Numbered from the stretch's first letter, positions 17,894 to 27,589 are shown. The stretch is 64,000 nucleotides of DNA from Parabacteroides bouchesdurhonensis (GCF_900186615.1 NZ_LT896588.1:405361-469360); one strand, 5' to 3'. Translations and numbers: made by a program. The notes: generated by a model from the letters alone, not told the origin.

Positions 17894-19786
17894 ATGTTAC
17901 GAAACACTTTTAAATACTTTATAATTTGTCTTGCCGCTATCTCTTTGATAGCTTGCGATCAGACACAGAAAATTGACGTATTAATCATTGGAGGAGGCGC
18001 CAGCGGAACTACCGCCGGCATACAATCAGCCCGTTTGGGAGCCAACACACTTATAGTAGAAGAGTTTGAATGGTTGGGAGGAGCCCTCACTTCTGCTGGT
18101 GTTAGTTGTGTAGATGGCAACTACAGGCTTCCCAGTGGAATCTTCGGTGAATTCCGCAACGGACTGGCAGAACATTACGGTTCATTAGACAGCCTCCGCA
18201 CAGGTTGGGTATCCGCTGTTAACGCAGAACCTTCCGTCATGAACCAAACTCTGAAACAAATTGCTTCAAAGGAAGAATTACTTTCCATCTGGTATAACTC
18301 CACCGTCCAAAATATTGAAAAGACGAAAAAAGGCTGGCGTATAACTGTCAACAAAGAAGGCCAACCACAGACTTTAGTAGCAAAAGTTCTTATTGACGGC
18401 ACCGAACTGGGAGACATTGCCAAAGCATGCGGCGTAAAATACGACATAGGGATGGAAGCCCGCAGCATATCCGGTGAAGATATTGCTCCGGAAGAATCAA
18501 ACGACATCATTCAGGATCTTACCTATGTAGCTATCCTGAAAGATTATGGAAAAGATATGACTATTCCCAAGCCGGAAGGCTATGATCCTTCCATTTTTTA
18601 CTGCACCTGCAAATATGAGAAGTGTGTAAACCCAAGTGAAAAGCACACATTATGGGATCGCGACAAAATGATAACCTACGGTAAACTGCCAAATAACAAA
18701 TACATGATAAACTGGCCTATCGAAGGAAATGATTATTATCTAAATCTCATTGAGCTAACTCCGGAACAACGCAAGCTGGAACTGGAAAAAGCGAAACACT
18801 TCACGTTATGCTACATTTATTATCTTCAGAATGAATTAGGTTTTAACACACTCGGACTGGCGGACGATGAGTTCCCTACAGCCGATAAGCTACCTTTTAT
18901 CCCCTACCACCGTGAGTCACGCAGGATACACGGGAAGGTACGCTTCAATCTGAATCATATCGCATCTCCATATACACAACCTGAGAAGTTCTACCGCACT
19001 TCCATAACTGTAGGAGATTATGCCGTAGACCATCATCACGCCCGCTACGATAAATGGGAAGAACTGCCCAATCTCGCATTCTATCCTGTACCATCATTCG
19101 GAGTGCCTTTAGGAGTAATCATTCCCGAAGATGTAGACAACCTGCTGGTCGTTGAAAAATCGATTTCCGTCTCTAACCTTGCCAACGGAACAACCCGCTT
19201 GCAACCTGTCCTGATGCAATTAGGACAAGCAGCCGGAGCTCTTGCCGCCCTTTCCGTAAAAGAAAACAAGAGTGTAGCCGATGTTCCCGTCCGCGATGTG
19301 CAAAATACCTTGCTCGCTGCCAACTGTTACCTGTTGCCCTATCTGGATTTGCCGCTTGGCGACAAACATTTCGCCGCCCTGCAACGTATAGGCGCAACCG
19401 GTATATTAAAAGGACGGGGAGCGCACCAGGGATGGGCAAACCAAACTTGGTTTGACGCAGATTCCGTGTTAACGGCAGATGCTGTTCTTCCCGGATTGCA
19501 CGAGTATTACCCACAATTTAACACAAACATTTTGAATCCCGAGATAACAATATCGGATGCCCTTACGTTATTATACCAATTGAAGTCTTCACAGAATCAA
19601 ACCGGAGAGGAAAAGAGTGCCGACGAATTTGCAGCTACTGTTTCCTCCCAATGGGATTCGCTGGGGCTGGAGAACTTCACTCCCGAAAGGAATATAACCC
19701 GTAAGGAATTTGCCGTATTGTTAGATAAAATTGTCGATCCTTTCAATCAAGTTGCTATCGACATTAAAGGAAATATAGTAAATTAA
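17894..19786 (+). CDS. FAD-dependent oxidoreductase lipoprotein with SLH-like C-terminus
   Basis: The 630-residue protein has a lipoprotein signal (SLIAC, Cys near residue 21) directly followed by a flavin-binding Rossmann motif, VLIIGGGASGTTAGIQSARL, and LIVEEFEWLGGALTSAG with the ribose-binding Glu. This is the PF12831 family, in which Bacteroides copies are sometimes mislabelled xanthan lyase. A later segment, SVSNLANGTTRLQPVLMQLG, followed by QAAGALAALS, is the usual FAD-pyrophosphate loop of this family. Residues about 510-620 (LQRIGATGILKGRG, WFDADSVLT, NITRKEFAVLLDKIV) resemble S-layer-homology repeats. It is 12 bases downstream of the tandem oxidoreductase, so the two are co-transcribed and may act on the same substrate. 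It is probably anchored in a membrane facing the periplasm or the surface. Confidence 0.85.
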   Translation: MLRNTFKYFIICLAAISLIACDQTQKIDVLIIGGGASGTTAGIQSARLGANTLIVEEFEWLGGALTSAGVSCVDGNYRLPSGIFGEFRNGLAEHYGSLDSLRTGWVSAVNAEPSVMNQTLKQIASKEELLSIWYNSTVQNIEKTKKGWRITVNKEGQPQTLVAKVLIDGTELGDIAKACGVKYDIGMEARSISGEDIAPEESNDIIQDLTYVAILKDYGKDMTIPKPEGYDPSIFYCTCKYEKCVNPSEKHTLWDRDKMITYGKLPNNKYMINWPIEGNDYYLNLIELTPEQRKLELEKAKHFTLCYIYYLQNELGFNTLGLADDEFPTADKLPFIPYHRESRRIHGKVRFNLNHIASPYTQPEKFYRTSITVGDYAVDHHHARYDKWEELPNLAFYPVPSFGVPLGVIIPEDVDNLLVVEKSISVSNLANGTTRLQPVLMQLGQAAGALAALSVKENKSVADVPVRDVQNTLLAANCYLLPYLDLPLGDKHFAALQRIGATGILKGRGAHQGWANQTWFDADSVLTADAVLPGLHEYYPQFNTNILNPEITISDALTLLYQLKSSQNQTGEEKSADEFAATVSSQWDSLGLENFTPERNITRKEFAVLLDKIVDPFNQVAIDIKGNIVN

Positions 19787-19807
19787 TTAACTTAATACAT
19801 TTTCACC

Positions 19808-20914
19808 ATGACGAATAGTAGAAGAGACTTTATTAAACAGGTTTCTGTAACCGGTGCTGCACTTGCCACCGGAGCTCTCGCTTCCTCCTGTACCGATAAG
19901 AACAATGCTCCATGCGGAGTTTATCCGACGACTAACGGAGAAAACATAGAAAGTACATTAATCATTCCGAAAGCACAAGGACTCAAGATAACCGGAGCTT
20001 TCCTCGATGAGATTTCGCACGATATACCTCACCAGAATTGGGGCGAAAAAGAATGGGATCAAGATTTCGCATATATGAAAGCCATCGGAATCGATACCGT
20101 AATAGTAATCCGCAGCGGATACCGCAAATTCATTACCTACCCATCGGAATACCTGATGAATAAATTCGGTTGCTACATGCCTTCGGTAGACCTGATAGAC
20201 ATGTACCTCCGTTTAGCAGAGAAATACAATATGAAGTTCTACTTCGGATTGTACGACTCCGGCAAATATTGGGACACCGGCGACATGACATGGGAAATAG
20301 AATCCAACAAATACGTGATAGAGGAAGTCTGGAAGAAATACGGACACTACAAGAGTTTCCAGGGATGGTATCTTTGTCAGGAAATAAGCCGTGCAACCAA
20401 AGGCGCAATAGATGCATTCGGCAGCTTAGGACAACAATGCAAGGACGTATCCGGTGGGCTGCCTACCCTTATCTCCCCATGGATAGATGGCAAGAAAGCT
20501 GTAGCCGCCGCTTCCGGAACACTGAACAAAGCTCAGGCCGTATCGGTAGAAGAGCATGAACGCGAGTGGTCGGAAATATTCGACGGCATCAAGGGTAAAG
20601 TAGATGCCTGTGCTTTTCAGGACGGACACATTGATTACGACGAACTGGATGCGTTCTTTAGCGTAAACAAAAAAATGGCGGATAAATACGGCATCGAATG
20701 CTGGACCAACGCCGAATCGTTTGACCGCGATATGCCTATCAAATTCCTGCCTATCAAATTCGATAAGCTGCGCATGAAACTGGAAGCTGCCGCTCGCCAG
20801 AATTACGACAAAGCCATCACGTTTGAGTTCGCTCATTTCATGAGTCCGCAGTCGGCATACTTGCAGGCAGGCCACCTGTACAATCGCTACAAGGAATACT
20901 TCAACCTGAAATAA
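19808..20914 (+). CDS. DUF4434 TIM-barrel protein, glycosidase-like, twin-arginine-like signal
   Basis: The 368-residue protein opens with MTNSRRDFIKQVSVTGAALA, a twin-arginine-like signal, and continues ALASSC, so it could also be lipidated. The body matches the DUF4434 family (PF14488), which adopts a glycoside-hydrolase-like TIM barrel: LKITGAFLDEISHDIPHQNW, then YMKAIGIDTVIVIRSGY, AEKYNMKFYFGLYDSGKYW, YKSFQGWYLCQEIS and IECWTNAESFD. The Glu in LCQEIS and the Glu in NAES lie where clan GH-A enzymes carry catalytic acids, but activity of this family is not established, so this is inference. It sits between the oxidoreductase and the transporter genes (gaps of 21 and 16 bases), so it may process the oxidised sugar. 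Confidence 0.78.
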   Translation: MTNSRRDFIKQVSVTGAALATGALASSCTDKNNAPCGVYPTTNGENIESTLIIPKAQGLKITGAFLDEISHDIPHQNWGEKEWDQDFAYMKAIGIDTVIVIRSGYRKFITYPSEYLMNKFGCYMPSVDLIDMYLRLAEKYNMKFYFGLYDSGKYWDTGDMTWEIESNKYVIEEVWKKYGHYKSFQGWYLCQEISRATKGAIDAFGSLGQQCKDVSGGLPTLISPWIDGKKAVAAASGTLNKAQAVSVEEHEREWSEIFDGIKGKVDACAFQDGHIDYDELDAFFSVNKKMADKYGIECWTNAESFDRDMPIKFLPIKFDKLRMKLEAAARQNYDKAITFEFAHFMSPQSAYLQAGHLYNRYKEYFNLK

Positions 20915-20930
20915 AACGAGGATAAAACAC

Positions 20931-22358
20931 ATGAAAAATAACAATATAAACATGGGATATGTAATCTTCCTATCCCTCGTAGCCGCGCTGGGAGGCTTCC
21001 TGTTTGGATACGACACGGCTGTTGTATCGGGAACTAACCAGCAGGTGGCAAAACTGTTTAATCTGGATGAGATGCAGCTCGGTTGGTATGTAGGCTGCGC
21101 TTTGATAGGTTCTATCGGCGGCGTATCGGTGGCAGGAATCTTGGGCGACAAGTTTGGCCGTAAGCGCACTATGCTGTTTTCGGCCATCCTGTTCTCACTC
21201 TCCGCTATCGGATGCGCGGTCAGTTCAGACTTTACCATGCTTGTTGTCTCCCGCATCTTCGTAGGAGTAGGTATTGGTATCGTATCTATTATTTCACCGT
21301 TGTATATCTCCGAAGTGGCAGTCTCCAAATACCGCGGAAGTCTGGTATCTTTATACCAGTTCGGCGTAACGGTAGGTATGGTTGGCGCCTATTTGGTGAA
21401 CCATGTCCTTTTGAATGTTGCAGAGAGCGGATTGGCCTCACTTGCCGACCCCTCCACGCCTACTCTGTTTGAAAAAGTATTCTATACCGAATCATGGCGC
21501 GCCATGTTGGGTATGTGTGCCGTTCCGTCTATCCTATTCTTTATTGTGATATTCTTCATTCCGGAAAGTCCGCGCTGGTTGATCTTACAGCATCGTAACG
21601 ATACCGCACAAAGTATTCTGGAACGCATCTACGGAAGCATCCAGGAAGCCATGGCGCAATTGGAAAGTACCCGTCAGATGGTATTAAGCGAGAGTTCCAC
21701 AAAAACGGGCCAATGGGCATATCTTTTCAAACCAGCTATCTTCAAGATGGTATTGATCGGTTCCGCCATTGCCATACTTGGGCAGTTTATGGGTGTGAAT
21801 GCCGTACTTTATTACGGCCCTACTATATTTGAGCAAAGCGGGTTGTCCGGAGGAGACTCTCTGTTCTATCAGGTTCTGGTAGGTGCGGTTAACATGGTTA
21901 CCACTATTATCGCACTTTTCATTATAGACAAGGTTGGACGCAAGCAACTGGTATATTGGGGCGTATCGGGCATGATCATTGCTCTGCTGATGATTGCCTT
22001 CTACTTCCATTATGGCGAAGCTATGGGCATATCCAGCGTATTCCTTCTGATCAGTTTTATGTTCTATATCTTCTGCTGTGCCATATCCATTTGCGCGGTA
22101 GTATTCGTATTACTGTCCGAAATGTTCCCTATCCGTGTACGCGGACTGGCGATGTCCATTGCCGGATTCTCTCTTTGGATCGGAACTTATTTGATCGGTC
22201 AGTTGACCCCGTGGATGCTGAAACATTTCACACCGGAAGGTACTTTCCTGTTGTTTGCCGTTATGTGCATCCCGTACATGTTTATCATGTGGAAGCTGGT
22301 TCCTGAAACTACAGGACGATCACTGGAAGAAATTGAACAGATGATTTCTGAAAAATAA
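20931..22358 (+). CDS. MFS sugar:proton symporter (sugar porter family)
   Basis: The 475-residue inner-membrane protein carries the signatures of the sugar porter family (XylE/GLUT): GGFLFGYDTAVVSG in TM1, GDKFGRKRTM after TM2, PESPRWLI after TM6, DKVGRKQLVYWG after TM8 and PETTGRSLEEIEQM at the C-terminus. Twelve hydrophobic segments can be counted, and length is normal. Members bring monosaccharides or small sugar derivatives into the cytoplasm with protons. As the last gene of the locus (16-base gap, terminator after it) it should import the product made in the periplasm, which the epimerase could then convert. Confidence 0.93.
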   Translation: MKNNNINMGYVIFLSLVAALGGFLFGYDTAVVSGTNQQVAKLFNLDEMQLGWYVGCALIGSIGGVSVAGILGDKFGRKRTMLFSAILFSLSAIGCAVSSDFTMLVVSRIFVGVGIGIVSIISPLYISEVAVSKYRGSLVSLYQFGVTVGMVGAYLVNHVLLNVAESGLASLADPSTPTLFEKVFYTESWRAMLGMCAVPSILFFIVIFFIPESPRWLILQHRNDTAQSILERIYGSIQEAMAQLESTRQMVLSESSTKTGQWAYLFKPAIFKMVLIGSAIAILGQFMGVNAVLYYGPTIFEQSGLSGGDSLFYQVLVGAVNMVTTIIALFIIDKVGRKQLVYWGVSGMIIALLMIAFYFHYGEAMGISSVFLLISFMFYIFCCAISICAVVFVLLSEMFPIRVRGLAMSIAGFSLWIGTYLIGQLTPWMLKHFTPEGTFLLFAVMCIPYMFIMWKLVPETTGRSLEEIEQMISEK

Positions 22359-22390
22359 TTGCCGTAACAGGTAACTCTACGTAAATTTTT

Positions 22391-22430
22391 AAGGCCGGAT
22401 TATTCGTGATGAACAGTCCGGCTTTGTTTT
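22391..22430 (+). terminator. Terminator of the oxidoreductase locus
   Basis: AAGGCCGGATT (22391-22401) pairs with AGTCCGGCTTT (22415-22425), with two G-T wobbles, followed by GTTTTTTC. This is a standard intrinsic terminator. Confidence 0.85.
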
Positions 22431-22564
22431 TTCTTATTTTCCCTCCAAGACAAACGCAAAACGTATCCGTAGACCTGCGGAGATACACGACGTAAACAAT
22501 AACCGGTAAAACACCAAAACTTTCCGGCAGGCAGGATTGTTTTCTATACGTATTAATCATCTTA

Positions 22565-22765
22565 ATGAAAAAAACTATGTCGATAAGTAAGGTATGGATA
22601 GAAGACGGCTGTATAGCCTGTGGAAACTGTGAGGCAGTTTGTCCCGAAGTATTTTTTTTAACAGATCACTCAAATGTCAAGGAAGGCGTAGACTTCGGAG
22701 ACTTTGAAGCGGGAATCAAACAAGCCGCCGAAGAATGTCCGGTAGAAGTGATCAAGTACGAATAA
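22565..22765 (+). CDS. Small single-cluster ferredoxin
   Basis: The 66-residue acidic protein contains CIACGNCEAVCP near residues 16-27 and a distal Cys-Pro (EECPVEVI) near 58. This is the four-cysteine pattern of a single [4Fe-4S] (or [3Fe-4S]) ferredoxin. It is a soluble one-electron carrier. The start may be the ATG at 22565 or the ATG at 22577; the second leaves a protein beginning MSISKVWI, which aligns better with short ferredoxins. It stands alone between two terminators, with no redox enzyme next to it, so its partner is unknown. Confidence 0.85.
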   Translation: MKKTMSISKVWIEDGCIACGNCEAVCPEVFFLTDHSNVKEGVDFGDFEAGIKQAAEECPVEVIKYE

Positions 22766-22810
22766 CATACAGTAGAAAGTTTTTCATCGCTTCCGAATAT
22801 ATTTCTTATC

Positions 22811-22862
22811 AGGGGCAGGTGTAACCCAGGTCAAAAAAAACAGCGGGTTATCACCTGCCTCT
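22811..22862 (+). terminator. Ferredoxin terminator
   Basis: AGGGGCAGGTG (22811-22821) pairs with CACCTGCCTCT (22852-22862), and inner AACCC/GGGTT extends the stem after a bulge. A T-containing tail follows. Confidence 0.7.
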
Positions 22863-22964
22863 GTTATTTGAAACAGTACTCTTTTTTTGTCAGCTTTTAA
22901 GATGATTTTACTATCTAATTTACATTATACCCACTCATCCGGTAGACTTTTTGCTTTTTCTTCC

Positions 22965-22972
22965 TATCTTTG
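22965..22972 (+). promoter_or_regulatory. -7 element of the XRE-cupin/acyl-CoA synthetase/proBA genes
   Basis: TATCTTTG fits the TAnnTTTG consensus and lies 31 bases before the ATG at 23003. It overlaps an alternative upstream TTG start, which it makes unlikely. No TTTG stands at the normal -33 distance. Confidence 0.55.
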
Positions 22973-23002
22973 GAGCATCTAAATTATAAAGAACTACAAC
23001 AA

Positions 23003-23557
23003 ATGAATGAGCAGATAAAACAAATAGCAGAACGTCTTGCCGGACTACGCGACGCGCTGGAAGTTACCCCTGCGGAAATGGCAAAAGTATGCAATCTGAC
23101 AACAGAAGAATATCTGAAGCTGGAAAGCGGCACTGTAGATATATCTGTCAGCATATTGCATCAAATTTCGCAGGCCTACGGAGTGGAACTCACCACGCTC
23201 ATGTTCGGAGACGAACCGAAGATGAGTTCCTATTTCATCACCCGAAACGGAAAAGGCGTAGCCGTAGAACGAACAAAGGCCTACAAGTACCAATCGCTCG
23301 GGGCAGGTTTTGCAGGGCGTAAAGCAGACCCATTTCTGGTTACCGTCCATCCCAAACCGGAAGATGAACCTTTTTATCTCAATTCACACGCAGGCCAGGA
23401 ATACAACCTCGTATTGCAAGGCCGCATGCTGCTGCAAATAAACAATAAAGATTTAATACTGGAGGAAGGAGACAGTATCTACTTCAATTCGGAACTTCCC
23501 CACGGAATGAAAGCGCTAGATGGGAACAAGGTTGTTTTCCTCGCTGTCATTCTGTAA
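23003..23557 (+). CDS. XRE-family regulator with C-terminal cupin domain
   Basis: The 184-residue protein has an N-terminal helix-turn-helix of the XRE type (about residues 4-60: LRDALEVTPAEMAKVCNLTT, LESGTVDISVSILHQISQAY) and a C-terminal cupin (about 110-180: GQEYNLVLQGRMLLQINNKD, LEEGDSIYFNSELPHGMKAL), which should bind a small ligand. I start it at ATG 23003; the frame extends to a TTG at 22970, but that codon lies inside a -7 promoter element. The gene is 21 bases before an acyl-CoA synthetase, a pairing common in Bacteroidota, so it probably senses a carboxylate or acyl compound and controls this operon. Confidence 0.88.
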   Translation: MNEQIKQIAERLAGLRDALEVTPAEMAKVCNLTTEEYLKLESGTVDISVSILHQISQAYGVELTTLMFGDEPKMSSYFITRNGKGVAVERTKAYKYQSLGAGFAGRKADPFLVTVHPKPEDEPFYLNSHAGQEYNLVLQGRMLLQINNKDLILEEGDSIYFNSELPHGMKALDGNKVVFLAVIL

Positions 23558-23578
23558 TTTGATAGAAAATACACAACT

Positions 23579-25231
23579 ATGTTAGAAAGATTTATAGATA
23601 AAACGACATTCGAGTCTCAGGAAGACTTCATACAGAACTTCAAGGTGAAAGTTCCGGAAAATTTCAACTTCGGTTACGATGTGGTAGACGCTTGGGCTGC
23701 CGAAGAACCGGATAAAAAGGCACTCTGCTGGACAAACGATCACGGCGAACATATAGATTTCACGTTCGCGGAACTTAAGAAATACACCGATCAGACTGCG
23801 TCCTATTTCCAATCTTTAGGTATAGGTCATGGCGACATGGTAATGCTCATCCTGAAAAGAAAGTATGAGTTCTGGTTCAGCATCATCGCCCTGCATAAGC
23901 TGGGAGCCGTAGTAATTCCGGCAACGCACCTGTTAACAAAGAAAGATATTGTGTACCGCGCCAATGCGGCAGACATCAAGATGATCGTTTGTGCCGGCGA
24001 AGAACCTATACTGACCCATATCAAGGATTCCCTGCCCGATTCACCAACCGTAAAAACAGTGGTATCCGTAGGGCCGGAACTAGGAGGGTTTGAAGACTTC
24101 CACCAAGGCATCAGGAACGCTGCTCCGTTCCAACGTCCGATGCATGCAAACAGCAACGACGATATTTCGCTGATGTATTTCACTTCCGGCACGACAGGCA
24201 ACCCCAAAATGGTAGCCCACGATTTTACATATCCTCTGGGACACATTGTAACGGGCAGCTTCTGGCACAATCTTCATCGTGACAGTCTTCATCTGACCAT
24301 AGCCGACACGGGCTGGGGAAAAGCCGTATGGGGCAAGTTGTACGGACAATGGATTGCAGGTGCTACCGTATTCGTCTACGACCACGAGAAGTTCACACCG
24401 GCTGCCATGCTGCAAATGATACAAGACTATAAGATCACCTCTTTATGCGCTCCTCCAACCATATTCAGGTTCCTGATCCGTGAAGACCTCAGCAAGTACG
24501 ACCTGTCGTCTCTGAAATATTGCACGATAGCCGGCGAAGCGTTGAATCCTGCCGTATTCGACACATTCTATAAGCTGACGGGCATTAAACTGATGGAAGG
24601 ATTCGGTCAGACAGAAACGACATTGACGGTAGCGACCTTCCCCTGGATGGAACCCAAGCCGGGATCAATGGGTGTACCTAACCCGCAGTATGATGTGGAC
24701 CTCTTGCGTCCGGACGGAACAAAAGCGGAAGACGGGGAGCAAGGCCAGATAGTGATACATACTGATAAAGGCAAACCGATAGGTCTGTTCAAGGAGTATT
24801 ACCGCGATGCAGAACGCACACACGAAGCTTGGCACGACGGACTGTATTACACCGGCGACGTAGCCTGGCGCGACGAAGATGGTTATCTTTGGTTTGTAGG
24901 CCGCGCCGATGATGTAATCAAAAGTTCCGGCTACCGGATCGGCCCGTTTGAAGTAGAAAGCGCCCTGATGACCCATCCCGCCGTTGTGGAATGCGCAATC
25001 ACCGGCGTTCCCGACGAAATACGCGGGCAAGTTGTAAAAGCAACCATTGTCTTAGCCAAAGATTACAAATCGAAGGCCGGCGAAGAGCTTATCAAAGAAC
25101 TGCAAGATCATGTAAAGAAAGTGACAGCTCCTTATAAATATCCGCGCGTGGTAGAGTTTGTAGACGAACTCCCGAAAACTATCAGCGGAAAGATACGCAG
25201 AGTGGAGATCAGAGACAAAGACAATCAATAA
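23579..25231 (+). CDS. AMP-forming acyl-CoA synthetase (medium-chain/acetyl type)
   Basis: The 550-residue cytoplasmic enzyme activates a carboxylic acid to its CoA thioester via an acyl-adenylate. Core motifs are complete: the P-loop-like [11 protein letters not shown] at about 200-210, GFGQTETT at about 342-349, [20 protein letters not shown], and the C-terminal catalytic lysine Lys538 in KTISGKIRR. The N-terminal [11 protein letters not shown] is like medium-chain acyl-CoA synthetases rather than classical Acs, which is about 100 residues longer. The substrate could be a short- or branched-chain acid. It follows the XRE-cupin gene by 21 bases and precedes proB by 30 bases, so co-transcription with proBA is likely. 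Confidence 0.88.
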   Translation: MLERFIDKTTFESQEDFIQNFKVKVPENFNFGYDVVDAWAAEEPDKKALCWTNDHGEHIDFTFAELKKYTDQTASYFQSLGIGHGDMVMLILKRKYEFWFSIIALHKLGAVVIPATHLLTKKDIVYRANAADIKMIVCAGEEPILTHIKDSLPDSPTVKTVVSVGPELGGFEDFHQGIRNAAPFQRPMHANSNDDISLMYFTSGTTGNPKMVAHDFTYPLGHIVTGSFWHNLHRDSLHLTIADTGWGKAVWGKLYGQWIAGATVFVYDHEKFTPAAMLQMIQDYKITSLCAPPTIFRFLIREDLSKYDLSSLKYCTIAGEALNPAVFDTFYKLTGIKLMEGFGQTETTLTVATFPWMEPKPGSMGVPNPQYDVDLLRPDGTKAEDGEQGQIVIHTDKGKPIGLFKEYYRDAERTHEAWHDGLYYTGDVAWRDEDGYLWFVGRADDVIKSSGYRIGPFEVESALMTHPAVVECAITGVPDEIRGQVVKATIVLAKDYKSKAGEELIKELQDHVKKVTAPYKYPRVVEFVDELPKTISGKIRRVEIRDKDNQ

Positions 25232-25261
25232 CGGGACATTTATAAACCGGCATTATCATAC

Positions 25262-26335
25262 ATGAAACGAATTGCCATCAAGATAGGCAGCAATGTGCTC
25301 ACTCGTAAAGACGGTTCGCTGGATATCACCCGCATGTCGTCGTTGGTAGATCAGGTAGCCGAACTCCATAAGCAGGGGAAAGAGGTTATTCTCATTTCGT
25401 CGGGAGCTGTAGCTTCGGGACGGAGTGAGATAAACGTGGGGAAAAAGCTGGACGCAGTCTCCGCGCGTCAACTTTATTCTTCTGTAGGACAAGCCAAGCT
25501 GATAAACCGTTACTACGAATTATTCCGCGAACACGGACTAACGTGCGGTCAGGTACTCACTACTAAAGAAAGCTTCGGCAGTCGTACGCACTATCTGAAC
25601 CAGAAGCATTGTATGGATGTGATGCTGGATAATAAGGTGATTCCCATAGTGAACGAGAATGACACCATTTCCGTAACGGAGCTGATGTTCACGGATAATG
25701 ACGAATTATCCGGCCTTATTGCCGCTATGATGGATATGGATGCGCTTATTATCCTGAGTAATATCGACGGTATTTACAATGGCAATCCGGCCGCCCCAAC
25801 CTCAGTGGTTATCCGGGAGATCGAGAATGACAAGCAGGATTTGTCCGAATATGTCCAGGCTAGCAAGTCGTCTTTCGGACGCGGTGGAATGCTCACAAAA
25901 TGCAGCATTGCCCGTAAAGTGGCGGACGAAGGAATTACCGTTATTATCGCGAACGGGAAGAAAGATAATATCCTGCCGGAATTGTTGGCCGAAGGAAGCA
26001 ATACGGTTTGTACGCGCTTCATCCCATCCTCCAAACCGGTTAGCAGCGTAAAGAAATGGATAGCCCACTCCGAAGGTTTTGCCAAAGGCAAGGTCTATAT
26101 TAATAAAGGGGCTGAGAAAGCATTGGCTGGTGATAAGGCAACAAGCGTTTTGCTGGTAGGCGTTACACAGATCAAAGGAGACTTTGAGAAAGACGACATT
26201 GTTAAGATTATCAATGAAGACGGCATACAGATCGGCGTTGGTTGCTCCGCTTACAGTAGCGATGAAGCGATCAGCCTGATAGGTAAACGCGACATAAAGC
26301 CGTTAATTCACTACGATTATTTATATCTGGATTAA
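25262..26335 (+). CDS. proB: Glutamate 5-kinase
   Basis: The 357-residue cytoplasmic enzyme phosphorylates glutamate as the first step of proline synthesis. The N-terminal amino-acid kinase domain shows KRIAIKIGSNVLTRKDGSLD, VILISSGAVASGR and PIVNENDTISVTEL, followed by DIDGIYN-like SNIDGIYNGNP. Residues about 270-355 (GKVYINKGAEKALAGDKATS) are the C-terminal PUA domain. Length is that of the two-domain form. The gap to proA is only 3 bases, so the two are translationally coupled. Confidence 0.95.
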   Translation: MKRIAIKIGSNVLTRKDGSLDITRMSSLVDQVAELHKQGKEVILISSGAVASGRSEINVGKKLDAVSARQLYSSVGQAKLINRYYELFREHGLTCGQVLTTKESFGSRTHYLNQKHCMDVMLDNKVIPIVNENDTISVTELMFTDNDELSGLIAAMMDMDALIILSNIDGIYNGNPAAPTSVVIREIENDKQDLSEYVQASKSSFGRGGMLTKCSIARKVADEGITVIIANGKKDNILPELLAEGSNTVCTRFIPSSKPVSSVKKWIAHSEGFAKGKVYINKGAEKALAGDKATSVLLVGVTQIKGDFEKDDIVKIINEDGIQIGVGCSAYSSDEAISLIGKRDIKPLIHYDYLYLD

Positions 26336-26338
26336 ATT

Positions 26339-27583
26339 ATGAGCATTCATATCCTATTACATCAGGCTGCAGAAACAGCACGGTCATTAGTCCTCACCGA
26401 CGAGCAGATCAACAGTGTCTTAAAAGATACGGCTGATGCGTTATTAGCCGGTTGTCAGCATATTCTTTCGGAAAACAGGAAAGATTTGGATCGTATGGAC
26501 CGGACCGACCCTAAATATGACCGTCTGAAACTGACAGAGGAACGTCTGCGGGGAATTGCTGCAGATATGGTAAACGTTTCCACCCTGCCCTCTCCCCTTG
26601 GTGCTATCCTGAGCGAGGCAACCCGCCCTAACGGCATGGTGATCCGGAAAATCAGCGTGCCTTTCGGTGTAATCGGAGTGATTTATGAAGCGCGTCCTAA
26701 TGTAACCTGCGATGTATTTTCTCTGTGTCTCAAAAGTGGAAATGTTTGCATACTGAAAGGAGGCTCGGATGCCGACTTCTCGAACCGGGCAATGGTAGAA
26801 ATAATACATACGGTATTGAAACAGCATGGCATTAACGAAGCTGTCTGTACTCTGCTTCCCCCGGGTCGTGAATCGACGCAGGAGTTACTCTGCGCTGTCG
26901 GGCTTGTTGACCTAATCATTCCGCGTGGAAGCAGTTCACTTATCAACTTTGTACGTGACAATGCCCGCGTTCCGGTTATTGAAACAGGTGCCGGGATATG
27001 CCATACTTATTTCGATAAGGCAGGAGACAAGGATAAAGGCCGAGACATAATAAATAACGCGAAGACCCGGCGAGTGAGTGTCTGCAATGCGCTCGACTGC
27101 CTCATTATTCATCGCGACCGCTTATCGGATTTACCCTGCCTTTGCGAAAAACTGAAAGACAGTCATGTAATCATTTATGCCGATGAACCCGCGCTAAAAG
27201 CCTTGCAAGGACAATATCCGGTAGACCTGCTGCTGCCGGCAACCGGAGATAGTTTCGGTACGGAATTTCTCGATTATAAGATGAGCATCCGCACGGTTGA
27301 TTCCATCGAAGAAGCATTCGACCACATCGCCCGTTACAGTTCAAAACATAGCGAGTGCATTATCAGCGAAGACAGCAACGCCATACAACTATTCCAGCAG
27401 ATGGTAGACGCAGCCTGCGTATATGCGAATGTCTCCACCGCCTTTACCGACGGAGCGCAATTCGGCTTCGGAGCGGAAATAGGCATCAGTACCCAGAAAC
27501 TGCATGCACGTGGGCCAATGGCTTTGCCGGAGCTTACTACTTACAAATATCTCATTCAGGGAGACGGACAAACACGGAGTTAA
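26339..27583 (+). CDS. proA: Glutamate-5-semialdehyde dehydrogenase (gamma-glutamyl phosphate reductase)
   Basis: The 414-residue NADPH-dependent enzyme reduces gamma-glutamyl phosphate to the semialdehyde. Family signatures are present: [42 protein letters not shown], and the catalytic Cys249 in [11 protein letters not shown]. The C-terminal [20 protein letters not shown] is diagnostic. It follows proB by 3 bases and ends 6 bases before the convergent nucleotidyltransferase gene, with no room for a terminator. The third proline gene, proC, is at 759. Confidence 0.95.
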   Translation: MSIHILLHQAAETARSLVLTDEQINSVLKDTADALLAGCQHILSENRKDLDRMDRTDPKYDRLKLTEERLRGIAADMVNVSTLPSPLGAILSEATRPNGMVIRKISVPFGVIGVIYEARPNVTCDVFSLCLKSGNVCILKGGSDADFSNRAMVEIIHTVLKQHGINEAVCTLLPPGRESTQELLCAVGLVDLIIPRGSSSLINFVRDNARVPVIETGAGICHTYFDKAGDKDKGRDIINNAKTRRVSVCNALDCLIIHRDRLSDLPCLCEKLKDSHVIIYADEPALKALQGQYPVDLLLPATGDSFGTEFLDYKMSIRTVDSIEEAFDHIARYSSKHSECIISEDSNAIQLFQQMVDAACVYANVSTAFTDGAQFGFGAEIGISTQKLHARGPMALPELTTYKYLIQGDGQTRS

Positions 27584-27589
27584 TAGAAG

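Noticed and set aside
20426-21328. A 300-codon minus-strand frame across the DUF4434-MFS junction
   Set aside because: It overlaps two strongly supported genes in antisense and shows no conserved motif.
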